Source: Cryptomeria japonica (lineage: Eukaryota; Streptophyta; Pinopsida; Cupressales; Cupressaceae). Taken from it: a stretch of DNA of 64,000 bases. The stretch spans positions 291,177,457-291,241,456 of the forward strand of contig NC_081410.1 of assembly GCF_030272615.1 (NCBI RefSeq), read 5' to 3'. Below, in pieces: positions 46,248-59,039 of the stretch. How positions within the stretch are numbered: the first letter of the stretch is position 1; each line of letters starts with the position of its first letter. The translations under genes were made by a program, and so were the position numbers. The notes beneath the pieces were generated by a model. The model was not told the DNA's origin. It did not search any database and worked only from the letters and a program-made list of their open reading frames with translations.

Positions 46248-46751
46248 ATTTGTCAAGAGAGTGATATCAATAGGCTCCTCTAGGGTTAGGTCTAGGTCAA
46301 ACACTCTGGACATGTAGTTCCTTGTTATAGGAAACAGTGGCTTCCCAAAAAAATCATAAATCACTTTGGTTGTAGGATCATAAGTCCTGGCTAGTAGAAT
46401 TATCAAATCAACATTAACAAAGACTTTGGGGACTACAAATTTTCGGACATTAAAAACCCATGGGCTGCAAATAGGTTCTGCCGTATTTATTTCTCTAAAA
46501 TTATACAAAATCAACTCATACCCTCTCATAGGAATCCATATATCCCTTATTTTCTCATACTTATCCCCTAAAATATTTGATTGAGATGACTTTTTTGAAT
46601 TGGGGCCAGAATCAGGAAATTGGTCAATTAAAGCTTGATTTAGGTGACTTCCCTCCTTTTATTTTTAAGGTTTTGGTTCTGAGGGATTCTTTGTTTCAGT
46701 TTTATTTTCCTTTTATTTTATAACCCTAGGACTTTTAGATTGACCCTCCAT
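46248..46751 (-). pseudogene. N-terminal part of unknown ORF J
   Basis: Minus ATG at 46751 gives MEGQSKSPRVIK, then a Lys/Pro-rich stretch with three stops, then a globular block: RDIWIPMRGYELILYNFREI, SPWVFNVRKFVVPKVFVNVD, RTYDPTTKVIYDFFGKPLFP, ITRNYMSRVFDLD. The last part resembles the N-terminal beta-turn-helix of PMD-like proteins (see findings). The partner half is at 40540-41988. No family is assigned. Confidence 0.5.
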
Positions 46752-49700
46752 TGTGACATAAATTGAACAATTGAATTGAAAAATGACGCTCTTTGGAATC
46801 AGGCACTTACTTGTAATGGGATTACAAACTCTAAATTTGTTGCTCGCCTCTTGTTCTGAATTGCTCCAAAATTCATTGTCTAGATATCCTATAGTGACTG
46901 AATGAATGCAAAATCTTCCTTTCAAATTTTATAAATTATCACTTTGAGGGATAGTTGTAGAATGGTCATTAAATTTGTGAATTCAAAAATTTGTGTGACT
47001 GGTGCAGGAGCACCTAGTTTTGAGTGCAATTTCTTCATTTTGGTGTGTTTGTTCATAGTTTGGTTTGGGATGGTGAATAAGATCCTTCTATTAGGTCCTC
47101 ATATGTTTTTGTAATGCTTTGGTAGGTTGAATGTCCATAGGACAATGCATTTGCTCAATTTTGGCTTGTAAGCCCTTGTAAGCCTAAAATGGCATAATCT
47201 TGCATTTTGATGTAAAATGTCTTGAATAGACTTGTTTGGAATTGGGAAATGTTAATGTATTGTTTTTTAGTCTTTCTAGATGGTTTGGAGGATAAAACAA
47301 AGAATGTAAGGCAAAAATGCACTTTTTGGCAAAAGTTGTCAAAGTTGCTTGACAACTTTTTGCAACGTTGAGCAACTTTTTGCAATTTTGAGAAAAGGGT
47401 TGGTTAGGGAACCAATGGAGATTTAGTTAGGACACAAATGGCACATAAATTCTCTGAGTAGGAACTTATTGAGGTTGGTGAACTCCTGGAGCAGACTAGA
47501 ATACAAATTGGAGACTATTTTTAAGATTTTACCTTGTGTTTTCCAAGAGTTAGAGCAATAGTCCGTACTTAATGGATTGATTGCATTTATGTTCATTAAT
47601 TATTGTTTTTTACATGTTCTTGTAGTTCCTAGGAAGCATCTTGATTAGTTTTTGTGCAGGTTTTGAATTGAGTTATTCATTTTGCAAGCTCTCGACCTGA
47701 GTAGGGGTTTGAGAGGCCAAAACATGGTTCCAGCTTGAATTCCTTTGATTTCTTCTCAATAAACCTTGTTAATTGAGCCATGGAACCCTTGTATAGTGTA
47801 TATAGTCTTTATTTTTCTTTGGAGGTCATTGAAAAGCCAATGAGCATCATTTTCTAGGCGAGCTCAGTCATAGCCCGGTTAGGAAATGAGTGAAATTATG
47901 CAAGTGATTGCAGGGATGAGTAGGGTTAGAAGTGAAGAGTGTTTTGCATGAACAAGTGGGGTGTGTTAGAGAATATGTGTGAATTTGGAGGTGTGGAAGA
48001 TAAAGAAATACACCAAACCCTTGGAAAAAGACCAAAACAAGCCTAAAACCACCTAAAACAAGCATTTGTCGAGTTCCGTACCTGTACAGTCAGACTAAGA
48101 TTTCTCATTTCATAAATTGGAAAGTACTTCCAAAAGGGTACTCAGATCACCAAAGAGTTTGTGTGGGTCTATGGGGACAGTGTGAGAAAATCCACAAAAA
48201 CCGGTTAGGTAGGGCTAATTAGGGATCTAGGGCTACTAGGCCTAGAAAATAGGGAAAGGAAGGAGCGATGGGGAAAGGAATAAAACCCTCACTCAAAACT
48301 AGTTGATTACCCTTGAAAAATATTATGAACACTTACCACAACCTCTGCAAGCATTTTTTAGGAGTTTGAGAGTGTGAGGTTGGATTTATGCTTGTGAATC
48401 CCAACCATGCCTGAGCAACCAGTGAGCACATCTTGATTGGGAGCACTCCTAGAGAGTTGAGAAGTCTAAATTGACTAGTAGACTAGATGAATGATGAAGG
48501 GAGACCACTAGGAAAACACTTGACTTCCTTTTACAAAGGATTGACTCTCTTTGAGTTCACCTCCCCATCAACGACATAATGTCATGTTGGCACATATTAA
48601 TTTCAGAAGACTACAAGTATTGTTTCACCACCACTTGTTCTTTTCGGTGACATTATTTTCTTCTTCTCCGTTGTCTTCGACTATGTCAAAACATAAACTC
48701 TTATTGGTATAGCAATTTTCAACTCCTCAGATGTTCTTTATTTTGATGTAGAACTAGCTTTTACTATAGTGTTTATGCTTCTTATCGATTCACGCAGTTA
48801 CACCGAAAATGAATATTTCAGCAAGATCATTGTCAGACTTTGTCGATAAATTATTCTAGCTTCCTTTCACTATTATGGGTCCCACCTGATTTTCTGTATA
48901 GCATGCCATTTCGGTAAGACAATTTTAAGCTTGATAGAATTCAATTACTACACTGAAATCTAATGATTTCGGTAAGAGGAACAAAGAGTTTACTTGACAC
49001 CTTACTTATATTTGAATATAACCTAGGTACTTTACCCCAAGAAGCTTCTTTTTCGTTATAGCATGTGCTTTCGGCAAGACATTTTTTGCGCTTAGCAGAA
49101 TGATATGTTACATCGAAGCTCATAGTTTTTGATGAAACACAAAGGAATTTATATCGATAAATAAATATTTTTGGTGTAACTAGTCTTTTTAGAGAAAGTT
49201 ATATTTATTTTGCCAGTGATACTTGGTACCCTGAAATGGTGTTTTTTTTACTGAGTTGAACGCTAAGTCTTGCTGAAAAATGGATCTCACCAAGAACATC
49301 TTAATGTTCTCCTTTGAAGCTATATGCTGAGCTCTACCCTTGTGGGAGCCCATTTTAGCCCACATATAGAAAATTTTGTAGTATCATGTCTTTCATTAAT
49401 GATATTGTAACAATAATAACCTTATCTGATAGATAAATAAACCATTCTTCTCAAACAAACATAATGGATGCACAAAGATGAGTGTCAGTCATACAGAGAA
49501 TTTTCTACCAGGTTGATGCAATATAAGAATCTTAATGATGGTAGGTTTCAAGAAAATGGCTAGTTGTTAATTTTAAGGAAAAGAGAATTTATCAAAAATT
49601 AAGGCTCCAACAGGAGGGATGCAATAACAAATATATCGCAAGGAACATGTAAAAATCTCAACAATTAACCAAGTTAAGGACACAAGATTTATTCCCAAAT

Positions 49701-50376
49701 GCCACAAGAACTCATGACAACACCCAACACAATAAATAAAAAGCTTACAAATGTCTAATTCCCCAATCTTAATACATATATTTTAATATTAATAACCTTT
49801 CTTCAATTATGTTTCCCAATCTCCCACAGACAATCTTTTAGCGAACACAAAGAAAACAACTCTCTCCAAAAATCAAAATGCAAGAATGGAAAAAAATCTC
49901 CAACCTGGAAGTAGAGTGATGGTAATGCAATCATAGAGAGAACAAATCCAGAACAACAAGCTTTCCAAAAATCCTATCCAACCAAGCAATTCCAACTCCA
50001 AGCAATTCAAAAATCCAAAACTTGCAGAAAATATCCAGAAGCACACACCCGCAAATGCTCAAAAAGTCAATAAATAAAATCTCATTCAAAACTATAGAAG
50101 AATCCCAACCAATCAAAATATTCCAATCAACTATACTTTATACCAACCCCCTTCCAAAAATTGAGGTAAGAATATAAAATAATATTATTTACTTACCCCC
50201 AAATCTCAACCAATAAAATAATAGGGTAGGTATAAACATAATATTTAATTACTCAATTAGTAACAAGAGAATGTAATAATATAATAACCAATAATAATAA
50301 TAAATCAAATCCCAATAAAATAAATCAAAGGCAATATAAATAAATGCTCCAATTAAATATAAAATGACAAATAATA

Positions 50377-50460
<84 letters not shown>

Positions 50461-51193
50461 AATTTCCTCACAATCACAAGTCCCAAGAGGGCCAATCATA
50501 ACAAGGGGTAGGTACACAAATAATAACAAATAAATAACCCATAAATAAAACAAGAAGGCAAATAAATAAATAAATAAATAATAAAAATGATAAATAATTA
50601 GATAAACAATAAATAAATAAATAAACAATAAAGAAGATAAATAAATAAATAAATACATAAACAATAGACAAATAAGCAAAATGGAGAATAAATAAGTAAA
50701 TGTACAGACAAACATAAATACTCAACCAATAATTAAACAATAAATAAGTAAACAAATAATTAAGTGCGCGGATAAAAATAAATGCTTTAGCCAATGTAAT
50801 TCCACCAAATAATCATTAATTTATTATTAGCTCCCAATAAATAAATATATATTTATATCCGTACCAACCATTATTTAATTAATTAATTTTCACAACTCTA
50901 AATAACGAATAAATAATTAATCAAATTCATATATAATTATAAGTGCCCAAATATTATAATTTAAACTTAATACCATTATTATCTCCCACATACATATAAA
51001 ATATAATAAATAAAGTCTTTCATGCATAATTATATATGCCAGATATTATGATCCACGAAATAACATTAATAAATAATGACCCTCAATAATTAATTACACA
51101 ATAATATCTAAATATTAATGACATTTATTGATTTAATTTAATACTAAATAAACTATATAAATCGATTAATTATTAATTAATAAATAATCGCAA
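46752..51193. other. 4.4-kb non-coding stretch with microsatellite and diverged repeats
   Basis: No supported gene. 46752-48540 may be the leader or LTR of the J element; a TATA-like GTATATAG lies at about 47797. 47340-47382 has a 21-bp unit in two copies (CAACTTTTTGCAA). 48902-49200 has two diverged copies of about 160 bp sharing GCATG, TTTCGG and AAGACA words. 50379-50460 is an AAAT microsatellite. 50800-51193 is very AT-rich and adjoins the broken 5' end of Gypsy fragment N. Confidence 0.4.
50376..50460. repeat. AAAT (TAAA) microsatellite, about 20 units
   Basis: Uninterrupted AAATAAATAAAT from about 50376 to 50460, with further short AAAT runs to about 50700. A repetitive minus-strand ORF of Leu-Phe-Ile-Tyr is an artefact of this tract. 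Confidence 0.9.
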
Positions 51194-53709
51194 ACCTCTT
51201 TTAGAGCCTCCTCTAGCCACTGTCCCACCTTTACCAACACTGAATTATCAAGTTGCAGGCCAAGTAAATACTGTCACACTCCCAAATCAAGAGTTTCAGG
51301 AGTTTAAAAATGAAAAGAAAACTATGTTCCAAGGCTTTTGTAACAAAATGACCAATATTGAGAAGCAAGTTTACCAGAACACCAAGCCTTATAAATCCCC
51401 TTATCAGAACAACCAGTAGAATTATGCCTCCTTATCAAGCTGACCCTCAGGGTCAAAGAAGAAATTATAACCAAAGATCCAATATACCATACAATCCCAA
51501 TACTACCAGCACATCTAGAGATATCATCCCAGCTCAAAACAACATGGCATCAGATTATGATTTGTGTTATCCTTGTAACCAACCTCATAATCGGACCACT
51601 TGTTCGAATGGTATGCTACATCAAGCACTCATGGTTCAAAACAATGTTGTTGTCTCAAAAGATAGTACTCATGGAACTCATGATCAACAAGTTTCTCATT
51701 TTGAACAAGGCTAGAATGTCACCTTGGTCAATTGGCAAGGTGAAGAATTCCATGGAGTGAATCAACCACAAGATCAAAATTAGTCCTACACTTCTATTGC
51801 AACCAATACATGTTCTAAAAAGAGAGCCATTAATATAGGACAACAAGCTGATAAAGGCATCAATCAGGCTTCTATATGCCAACAAGCACCACTTGGACCT
51901 CAACCCACTCCGAATACACAAATCATACCAAAAGGGAAACCAGTGGTCAACAAGGATCAACCAAAAGATCAATTACAAACAACACAAGTTCAAGAGGATG
52001 ATTTTGTTAAAAGAGGGCAGCAAAAGGTTAGTACAAGTTCATTTAATATTATGGATCAATTGAAAAAGATGCATGTCAATGTCTCAATGTGGGATTCCTT
52101 ATCTCTTCCAGGGCAAAAGGATTTTCTTAAAAATGCCTTGTCTAACATCTCTTTGTCACAAGAGCTTCCTAATGAGCAACCCAAAGTAGTCTTATCCAAT
52201 GCCCCTCAAGAAAAGAAGGGCGAACAACAAACTCAGAAGGTTAAAACCTCTTCTTTTTATTTGACTTTAATCATAGGTCAACACCTAGTGCATAATTGTA
52301 TGATTGATTCAGGTACAAGTAGTTCTGTCATGCCAAAGAAGATAGTTGATAAGCTGGGTTTGACATATGAGCCTCTTTCAAAAGGGGTAGTCTAGCTAGA
52401 TGGGACAATAGTAAACACAATAGGTGATTAAAATTTTGGATCTCATATTGCATGCATGCACAAACTTCTCAATCCCACAAGATGTCTACATCACAGATCT
52501 TCCACCTTACTTTGCTTTATGCTTGTCCAGAGATTTCATAGCCAAGTTGGGTGGGTATTTGTCTTCTGATTGGTCACACATTTTTTTCAGAACAAGATAT
52601 GGTACAAAAGTAACCATAAAATAAAAATTGTTAGCTAATGATCATATAAAACCATACATCCCAAGTGCTGTTAATGCAAATTTGTCTATACAAGAATCTA
52701 ATGAACAACCTGATATCCCAGATGCAAACACCCCAATAGAAGGGATACCTGATGTAGTATAAGATGAATGGGCAGTACAAAATGATGAAGAAGATCCATT
52801 CAAGCATATGGAGGAATTAGAGCTAGGTGTCTGCATGATGTCAAAGTGGTTGTTAGGCCTTCAATTCCAGATAATAGTGTCAATTGGCAAGTCTTTGATT
52901 CAGATGAACAAATTATTAATTTTTTTATTGAAGAAGCTGAATTTGCAGCTGGTAATCAACATAACTTTGTAAAGCAATATGAAAATCAGATCCTTCAATT
53001 GAAAACTAATAAGCTGCCAAAGGGATTGGTAACCCTTGAGTCAATCTTTAACACTGATGATCAGGTTAGAAAGGAAAAAGGTAGCATGCTTGTTAAAGAG
53101 GAGCACTACGAACCTATTAAGATCTTCAGAGATAAGTTATTAAAGCTTGGAAAGGTATGTATAGCTAAAGAGAAACATGTATTTGTTTCGCTCTGTCAAG
53201 AGTTCAATGGCGTGTTTTCATGGCAGTATAAAGATTTGAAGGGATTTAACCCCGCATTAGCCCAACACATCATAGAGTTGGAAGCTGATGCCAAGCTTGT
53301 GAGACAAAAGCAAAGGCCCCTTAATCCAAAACTCGAGCATCTCATGAAGAAAGAAATAAACAAGCTAATCCAAGGTAATATCATCTTTCCTATAAAACAT
53401 ACATCTTGGGTTTCAAATTTGGTTCCCGTAAGAAAGAAGAATGGTGAGCTTAGACTTTGTGTAGACTTTAGAGATCTTAACAGAGCTTCTCTAAAAGATC
53501 ATTACCCACTGCCCTCAATGGAGCAGATCTTACAAGTAGTTTCAGGTTCAGATAGATTTTCACTACTTGATGGTTATTTTGGTTATAATTAGATTTTGGT
53601 AAAAGAGGATGACCAATTTAAAACTGCCTTTACTACAAAATGGGGAACAATGGCATATAGGAAAATGCCTTTTGGTTTGTCTAATGCAGGAGCAACCTTT
53701 CAGAGGGCA
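51194..53709 (+). pseudogene. Gypsy fragment N: partial gag, protease, RT start
   Basis: It is collinear with 57972-60996 of element M at high identity, but 5'-truncated in gag and 3'-truncated inside RT after GATFQRA. Gag has CYPCNQPHNRTTC (a CCHC-like knuckle) and a long linker. Protease has NCMIDSGTSSSVMPKKIVDK with intact D-S-G, in one frame with gag. The second RNase H block present in M (59607-60122) is absent here. RT runs from 53300: [41 protein letters not shown]. It helps to read M, since several codons broken in M are intact here. Confidence 0.85.
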
Positions 53710-54696
53710 ATAAACACAACTTCATCTCCTTCTGATTCATCATCTGTAACACCTTCATCCGCAGCATAATAACAGTTCTTCTGGTTCCTAGACTTCCAAT
53801 TAGACTTATAAGGCTTATCATAGTTTTCATGATTCTCATATCTATCATTCCTATCATGCTTATCAAACTTATCATGTCCATCATACTTAGTCATTCTCTC
53901 TGGGAATCTAGAAGAAAAATGTCCTATCTTATTACAAGAAAAACATTTCAAGCGAACTTTCCATCATACTTATCGGCACCTTTAGGCAATCTCTAGGCAA
54001 TCAATGCTTCAAGCTCATCAAGCTCTCTTTCTTGATTTGCTATTCCTCTTCTTTCTCTTTCATATCTAGATATCCCACACTCATCAAGATCATATTTCTG
54101 CTTACCAGATACAGATGCTGATTCTCTAAATGTAGTATCAAACTTTCTATGTGATTCATCAAATTCGCTCAGATCAAATGCAACAAGTTTTCCAACCAGT
54201 GCATCTCTTGTTACTATAGTCCCACTCTAGATCTCATCAATAGCAACAACCTTATGTTTATAAGCATGAGGAAAAGATCTCAACACCTTAGCAACATTCT
54301 CATCTTCCTCAATCTTTCAACTGACACACTTGATACCAAGGACAAGTTCATTCCTTAGCCATGTATGAATGTATGTTTTCATCATCTCCCATCTTCAATG
54401 TTTCATACTTTCCTTTCAAATTCTGCAACTTAACAACTTTCACTTGACTATCACCTTCAAACAGGATCTCAAGCTTCTCTGAGATCTCATGTACGGTCTC
54501 CCATAACATTTGTCATTTCAGAATCAGTCAGGGCACTAAGTAATTCTTCCTTTGCTCTAATGTTATATTCAACTTCCTTAACCTCATCATGATTGGATGG
54601 TTCATTCTAAGGAACAACATAGACATTCTTAGTAATCTTCCAGTATTCCTCTCCAAGACATTTCAAGTGCACCTCCATCTAGCTCTTCCATATAAT
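53710..54696 (-). pseudogene. gag: Copia gag fragment P (K family), minus strand
   Basis: The minus strand encodes LEVHLKCLGEEYWKITKN, AKEELLSALTDSEMTNVMG, and a decayed middle. Then come a knuckle CFSCNKIGHFSSRF (last Cys changed to Phe) and a Lys/Asp/His/Asn-rich repeat ending [14 protein letters not shown]. It corresponds to K's gag at 43390-44370. No LTR of this copy remains. On one side it abuts N inside the RT gene, on the other the LTR of M, which inserted into it. Confidence 0.8.
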
Positions 54697-56858
54697 TGTT
54701 ACCAAATTTTGCACATGCCAAATTTAGTGCCCTAATTAAGCCTTTCATTCATTCATTTTGAAAAGGTCAAATCATGAATGAGAAATTAGAAATGCACTGT
54801 TTTTGTCTAACTTGTTTGCTTCATGTGCAAATATAGGAAAAGTGAGACAACATGTTGGTTAAAATGTGGCTCCCACGAGGGTTGAGCTCAGCATGCTGTA
54901 GATCATAGAGATATTTATGCTCCATTGTAGATGAAATGGCGTGGCTGATGTAAGACCATAAGAAACTCAGAAAAAATGCAATCGGCCTGTGTAAAGTTTT
55001 TTACTTGGGCGCCAAAGAGGGTTTTAAAAGGCCAGAGAACTTCCAAGTGGTTTCAGTCGCCAAGCAGGAAGACCATTTATCCTACATTGGCCACGCGGAG
55101 GGAGTTTATCGCATATAAATATAAGAACACATATAACTATAGTGTCAAAGCTTACATGATTTTGACAAGAAGTGGCTCATGGCCTAGTGGACCCTGCATG
55201 CGCACGCATCTCAAGGCATACAAATTTTGTGACTGGCTGGAAGGAAGAGGTTAAAGGTCAAGCAAGTAAGGAAGATTGGACATATATTGTGGCGATCCAA
55301 TGGTTGTCACTATGTCGCGATGGTTAGATGCTTGCTGGTTATCTCACGTGACATAGCGATTGATGACGTGGCAGAGCAGAGAGTAGATGAAGAACCAAGG
55401 TGGACCCACGAGAGAACCAATGGTTGATGCATGGTGACACCGTGGCATAAGAGAGACCCTCTTAGAGAGGTTAATGGGCATGCAGATCAAGAAAAATCAA
55501 TGGTGATCACCAAGATCTGACGACTGTCTCAAAGGCGCAAGGAAAAGTTGCACACCTAGTTATCTCACGCGACTTAGCGACTAATGATGTGGCAGTTTAG
55601 GTGGAGCCCAGGTGGTGGCCACAGACCAACCAGGAAGTGACACGTGGTGGGCCTGATAGATGAGGAGAGTAGCTAAGGTGAGTTAAAGGTTGAGTTAGGA
55701 TTTCCATCGCGACCCAGTAACTAAGGATGGAACTATAATTGATAATCGAAATAACATGTTTGAGGCCATGCCGAGAGCCTGGTAAGGAAGCATTCCATTG
55801 GGAGCGCATCATCGACCATCAAAATAAGTGTTTTAGTGCTAACCCAATGACTCGATGAAGAAAGCAATGCTAGTTATAGTCAGAAACTGAAAGTGGTGGT
55901 AAGCAAGGTAGCATCCAGGGGTCCATGCAAAATAAGAAGAAGTCATCAGGTAGTTTGAGGTCCGAGCTTGAGAGAAAGTTTGCATGAGTCTTTCTCGTGA
56001 TCTTGAGGTAATAAGGATTGATTTTTGAGCGCCATATGGGTCAACCTTTAGTTGGCTAAGAGTTTGAATTGAATTGCATGAGTTTTCCTCATGATTTTTG
56101 AGCGTATTTTGGTGGCTTTTATTCCTACGCGAGGATCAATTTTCAAAAAAGATATTTTCAGTGGGAGTTCATCTTTACTCATTCTGGTGTTATCTTTCCT
56201 CTACCTTTTTGGAAGGTTTTTGGTATAAAGGGAAATTTTTTTAATCTTTCTTCTCTAGTTCTTGATCATTCTCTTGCTGGTTTTAGCAGAGAAATCATTC
56301 TTGTAGCTTCTGTGTAGTGTTATGATAGAATACTAAAAAAAATTTATCAGCTTATGCCTTATGCCTTTACAGTTCATTTTCTTATTCATGATTGAGAGCT
56401 AGTTTATTGTGTTATTGTTTAAATAACCTTTAAATTTTCTGTCTCATTTATAAGTCACAGGTTGCGCATTGTAATAAATTGGTTCATTTGGTTGATTGTG
56501 ATTTTTTTTTTCCTTTCAATTTCTTGAAGTTTAAATCCTTTTCATGAAATATTTATGTGTTATGACCCAGAAGTCTATTTGTGCAGATTGGTGTTTTTAG
56601 GAGTGTATCTCTATCATTTTGAGATATCTTATTGATGCTTCACCTTGGTTTAGCATTTGCAAGTCATTCTATTTCCATTTTTAGTTATCCTATCTCTTTT
56701 CTTAGTAAAGATTTAGAATTATTAATAGAGAAACCAACCCTTCATCTGGAGGTTAACTCTCACTATAGGCAATGCACAAGCCTGAGAATTATCCCACGTG
56801 TCACCAAGTTGCTTGAGCTTTCAGCTTGTGCATTATGGGTGTAATTTGAGTGACAACA
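54697..56858 (+). repeat. 5' LTR of Gypsy M
   Basis: 2,162 bp, TGTTACCAAATTTT...GTGACAACA. A TATA box in GGTATAAAGGG lies at 56222-56232. The upstream half contains several ACGT-core motifs: CACGTG (55345-55350), TGACGTGGC (55364-55372), ACACGTGG (55640-55647); CCACGTGTC lies at 56794-56802. A segment of about 38 bp around TTATCTCACG is repeated at about 55338 and 55558. Confidence 0.9.
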
Positions 56859-56863
56859 ATTTT

Positions 56864-56881
56864 TGGCACTCCTGGTGGGAC
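56864..56881 (+). other. Primer-binding site of Gypsy M
   Basis: TGGCACTCCTGGTGGGAC starts five bases after the LTR. The TGG start fits a tRNA 3' end; the tRNA is not assigned. Confidence 0.65.
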
Positions 56882-57028
56882 CTGTTTGAGCTATCTCAGT
56901 TCAACAAATATTCACTCTTGCTGCTTTTGATGTGAGGAGGAACAATTCCAACCTTCAGAGGCACATATTCCATACCTAACACCTTATTTTCTTTGTTTCT
57001 ATGCAGATTCAGTGATATGTTGTAGCAT

Positions 57029-58975
57029 ATGAAAAAGTATCAAACCAGAGAGAGCGAGGATCCGGTTGAGCATATTGAGCTACCACCATCACAAAGAAGG
57101 TCAAGGACAATGAAAAAGATAGAGAAAGCAACAAATTCAGTAGTTGAGTTTCCAGAAAGTTTGTCAGTTGAACTTTTTCAGGAAACTCCAGATTCTGATC
57201 TCTTGTCTAATTCTTCACCTCTACCTAATTCTCAGCCTAATTTTGCCACCTGCATAAATCGTCTTTTTGCAACTACTCCAATTCAACCATCTATTACCCA
57301 GATAGCACAAGTAAATCCACCTGTTATCCCAATGGCTCTGCCAAGAGCTCAGCCTTTTGTACCTTTCAATCAAGGAAACCCTTTGAATCTTACTTATTAT
57401 GATGATATTCCTGTAGCAGCATTAAAAAGCCTACCTTTTTTCACAGGAGAAGATTAGACCACTCTAATCAAACATATAAGGGATGTAGCTTCGTTGTGTG
57501 GTGCACATCATATCACACAAGAGAATGTTCTAGTCAGACTCTTGGCTACCTCATTTAAAGGAAAAGTGCTTCAATGGTTTAGAGGACTACCTGTAAACTC
57601 AATTGATACTTGGGATCAACTAGGTGATAGATTAAATTCACAATTTGAGGACAAGTCTAACCATTAGTCACTATTAGAACAACTGAGTACCATAAAGAGA
57701 TCCCCTCAAGAACAAATGGTTGACTTCAATTTTCATTTTCAGAAGAATTGGAGCACAATCCCTGTCATGGTAAGGCCTACTCCTGCTCATGCATTTCTAT
57801 CTTATCTTAGGGCCCTTAATAGTGACATTTCAGTCATGATTCAGTCTATGGGTGCAAATATTCTACCAAATGCATTTGATGTTGCTATTAGAGTAGAAAA
57901 CTGCCTAATTCAGGCTGGTAAAATAACTTTTAGGCCCCCAATACCCATATTTCCAGAAATACAACCTATTGTACCTCTTTTAGAGCCTCCTCTAGTCGCT
58001 CTCCCACCTTTACCAGCACTGAATTATCAAGTTGCAGCCCAAGCAAATACTATCATAGTCCCGAATCAAGAGTTTCAAAAGTTTAAAAATGAAATGAAAA
58101 CCATGTTCCAAGGCTTTGGTAATAAAATGACCAATATTGAGAAGCAAGTTTACCAGAACACCAAGCCTTATCAAGCCCCTTATTAGAACAACCAGTAGAA
58201 CAAAACTCCTTATCAAGCTAACCCTTAGAGTGAAAGAAGAAATTATAACCAAAGATCCAATATACCTTACAATCCCAATACTACCAGCACATCCACAGAT
58301 ATCATCCCATCTCAAAATAACATGGCATCAGATTATGATTGGTGTTATCCTTGCAACTAATCTCATAATAAAACCACTTGTTCGAATGGTATGCTAAATC
58401 AAGCACTCATGGTTCAAAATAATGTTGTTGTCTCAGAAGATATTACTCACGGAACTCATGATCAACAAGTTTCTCATTCTGAACAAGGCCTGAATGTCAC
58501 CTTGGTCAATTGGCAAGGTGAAGAATTCTATGGAGTGATTCAACCACAAGATCATAATCAATCCTACACTTCTATTGTAGCCAATACACGGTCTAAAAAG
58601 AGAGCCATTGATATAAGACAACAAGTTTATAAAGGCATCAATTAGGCTTCTATAAGCCAACAAACACCACTTGGACCTAAACCCACTCCGAATACACAAA
58701 TCCTACCAAAAGGGAAACCAGTGGTCAACAAGGATCAGCTAAAAGATCAATTACAAATAGCATAAGTTCAAGAGGATGTTGTTGTTAAAAGAGGGCAGCA
58801 GAAGGTTAGTACAAGTTCATTTAATATTTTGGATCAATTGAAAAAGACACATGTCAATGTCTCAATGTGGGATTCCTTAGCTCTTCTAGGGCAACAAGAT
58901 TTTCTTAAAAATGCCTTGTCTAACATCTCTTTGTCACAAGAGCTTCCTAATGAGCATCCCAAAGTAGTCTTATGC
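57029..58975 (+). pseudogene. gag: Gag of Gypsy M
   Basis: Start ATG 57029 (MKKYQTRESEDPVEHIELPP). An unstructured Pro/Ser-rich N-terminus is followed by a capsid-like retrotransposon gag domain (about 57460-57950: VLVRLLATSFKGKVLQWFRG, TWDQLGDRLNSQFEDKS, MVDFNFHFQKNWSTIPV). A Pro-rich linker and a degenerate knuckle CYPCN-x3-HNKTTC region follow. In-frame TAG stops lie at 57455, 57665 and 58184, with more after. Near 58970 five bases (CCAAT) present in N are missing, shifting the frame before protease. Confidence 0.85.
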
Positions 58976-59039
58976 CCCTCAAGAAAAGAAGGGTGAACAA
59001 CAAACTCAGAAGGTTAAACCCCCTCCTTTTTATCTGACT

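Noticed and set aside
46230-46260. ORF J C-terminal residues EYSSY
   Set aside because: They are encoded by the end of Copia K; the true ORF J sequence stops at the junction near 46248.
50353-50794. Minus-strand ORFs rich in Leu-Phe-Ile-Tyr that look like a membrane protein
   Set aside because: They are translations of the AAAT microsatellite and its decayed edges.
53710-54696. An antisense host gene in Gypsy N
   Set aside because: Its translation matches the Gag of Copia K, so it is a transposon fragment.
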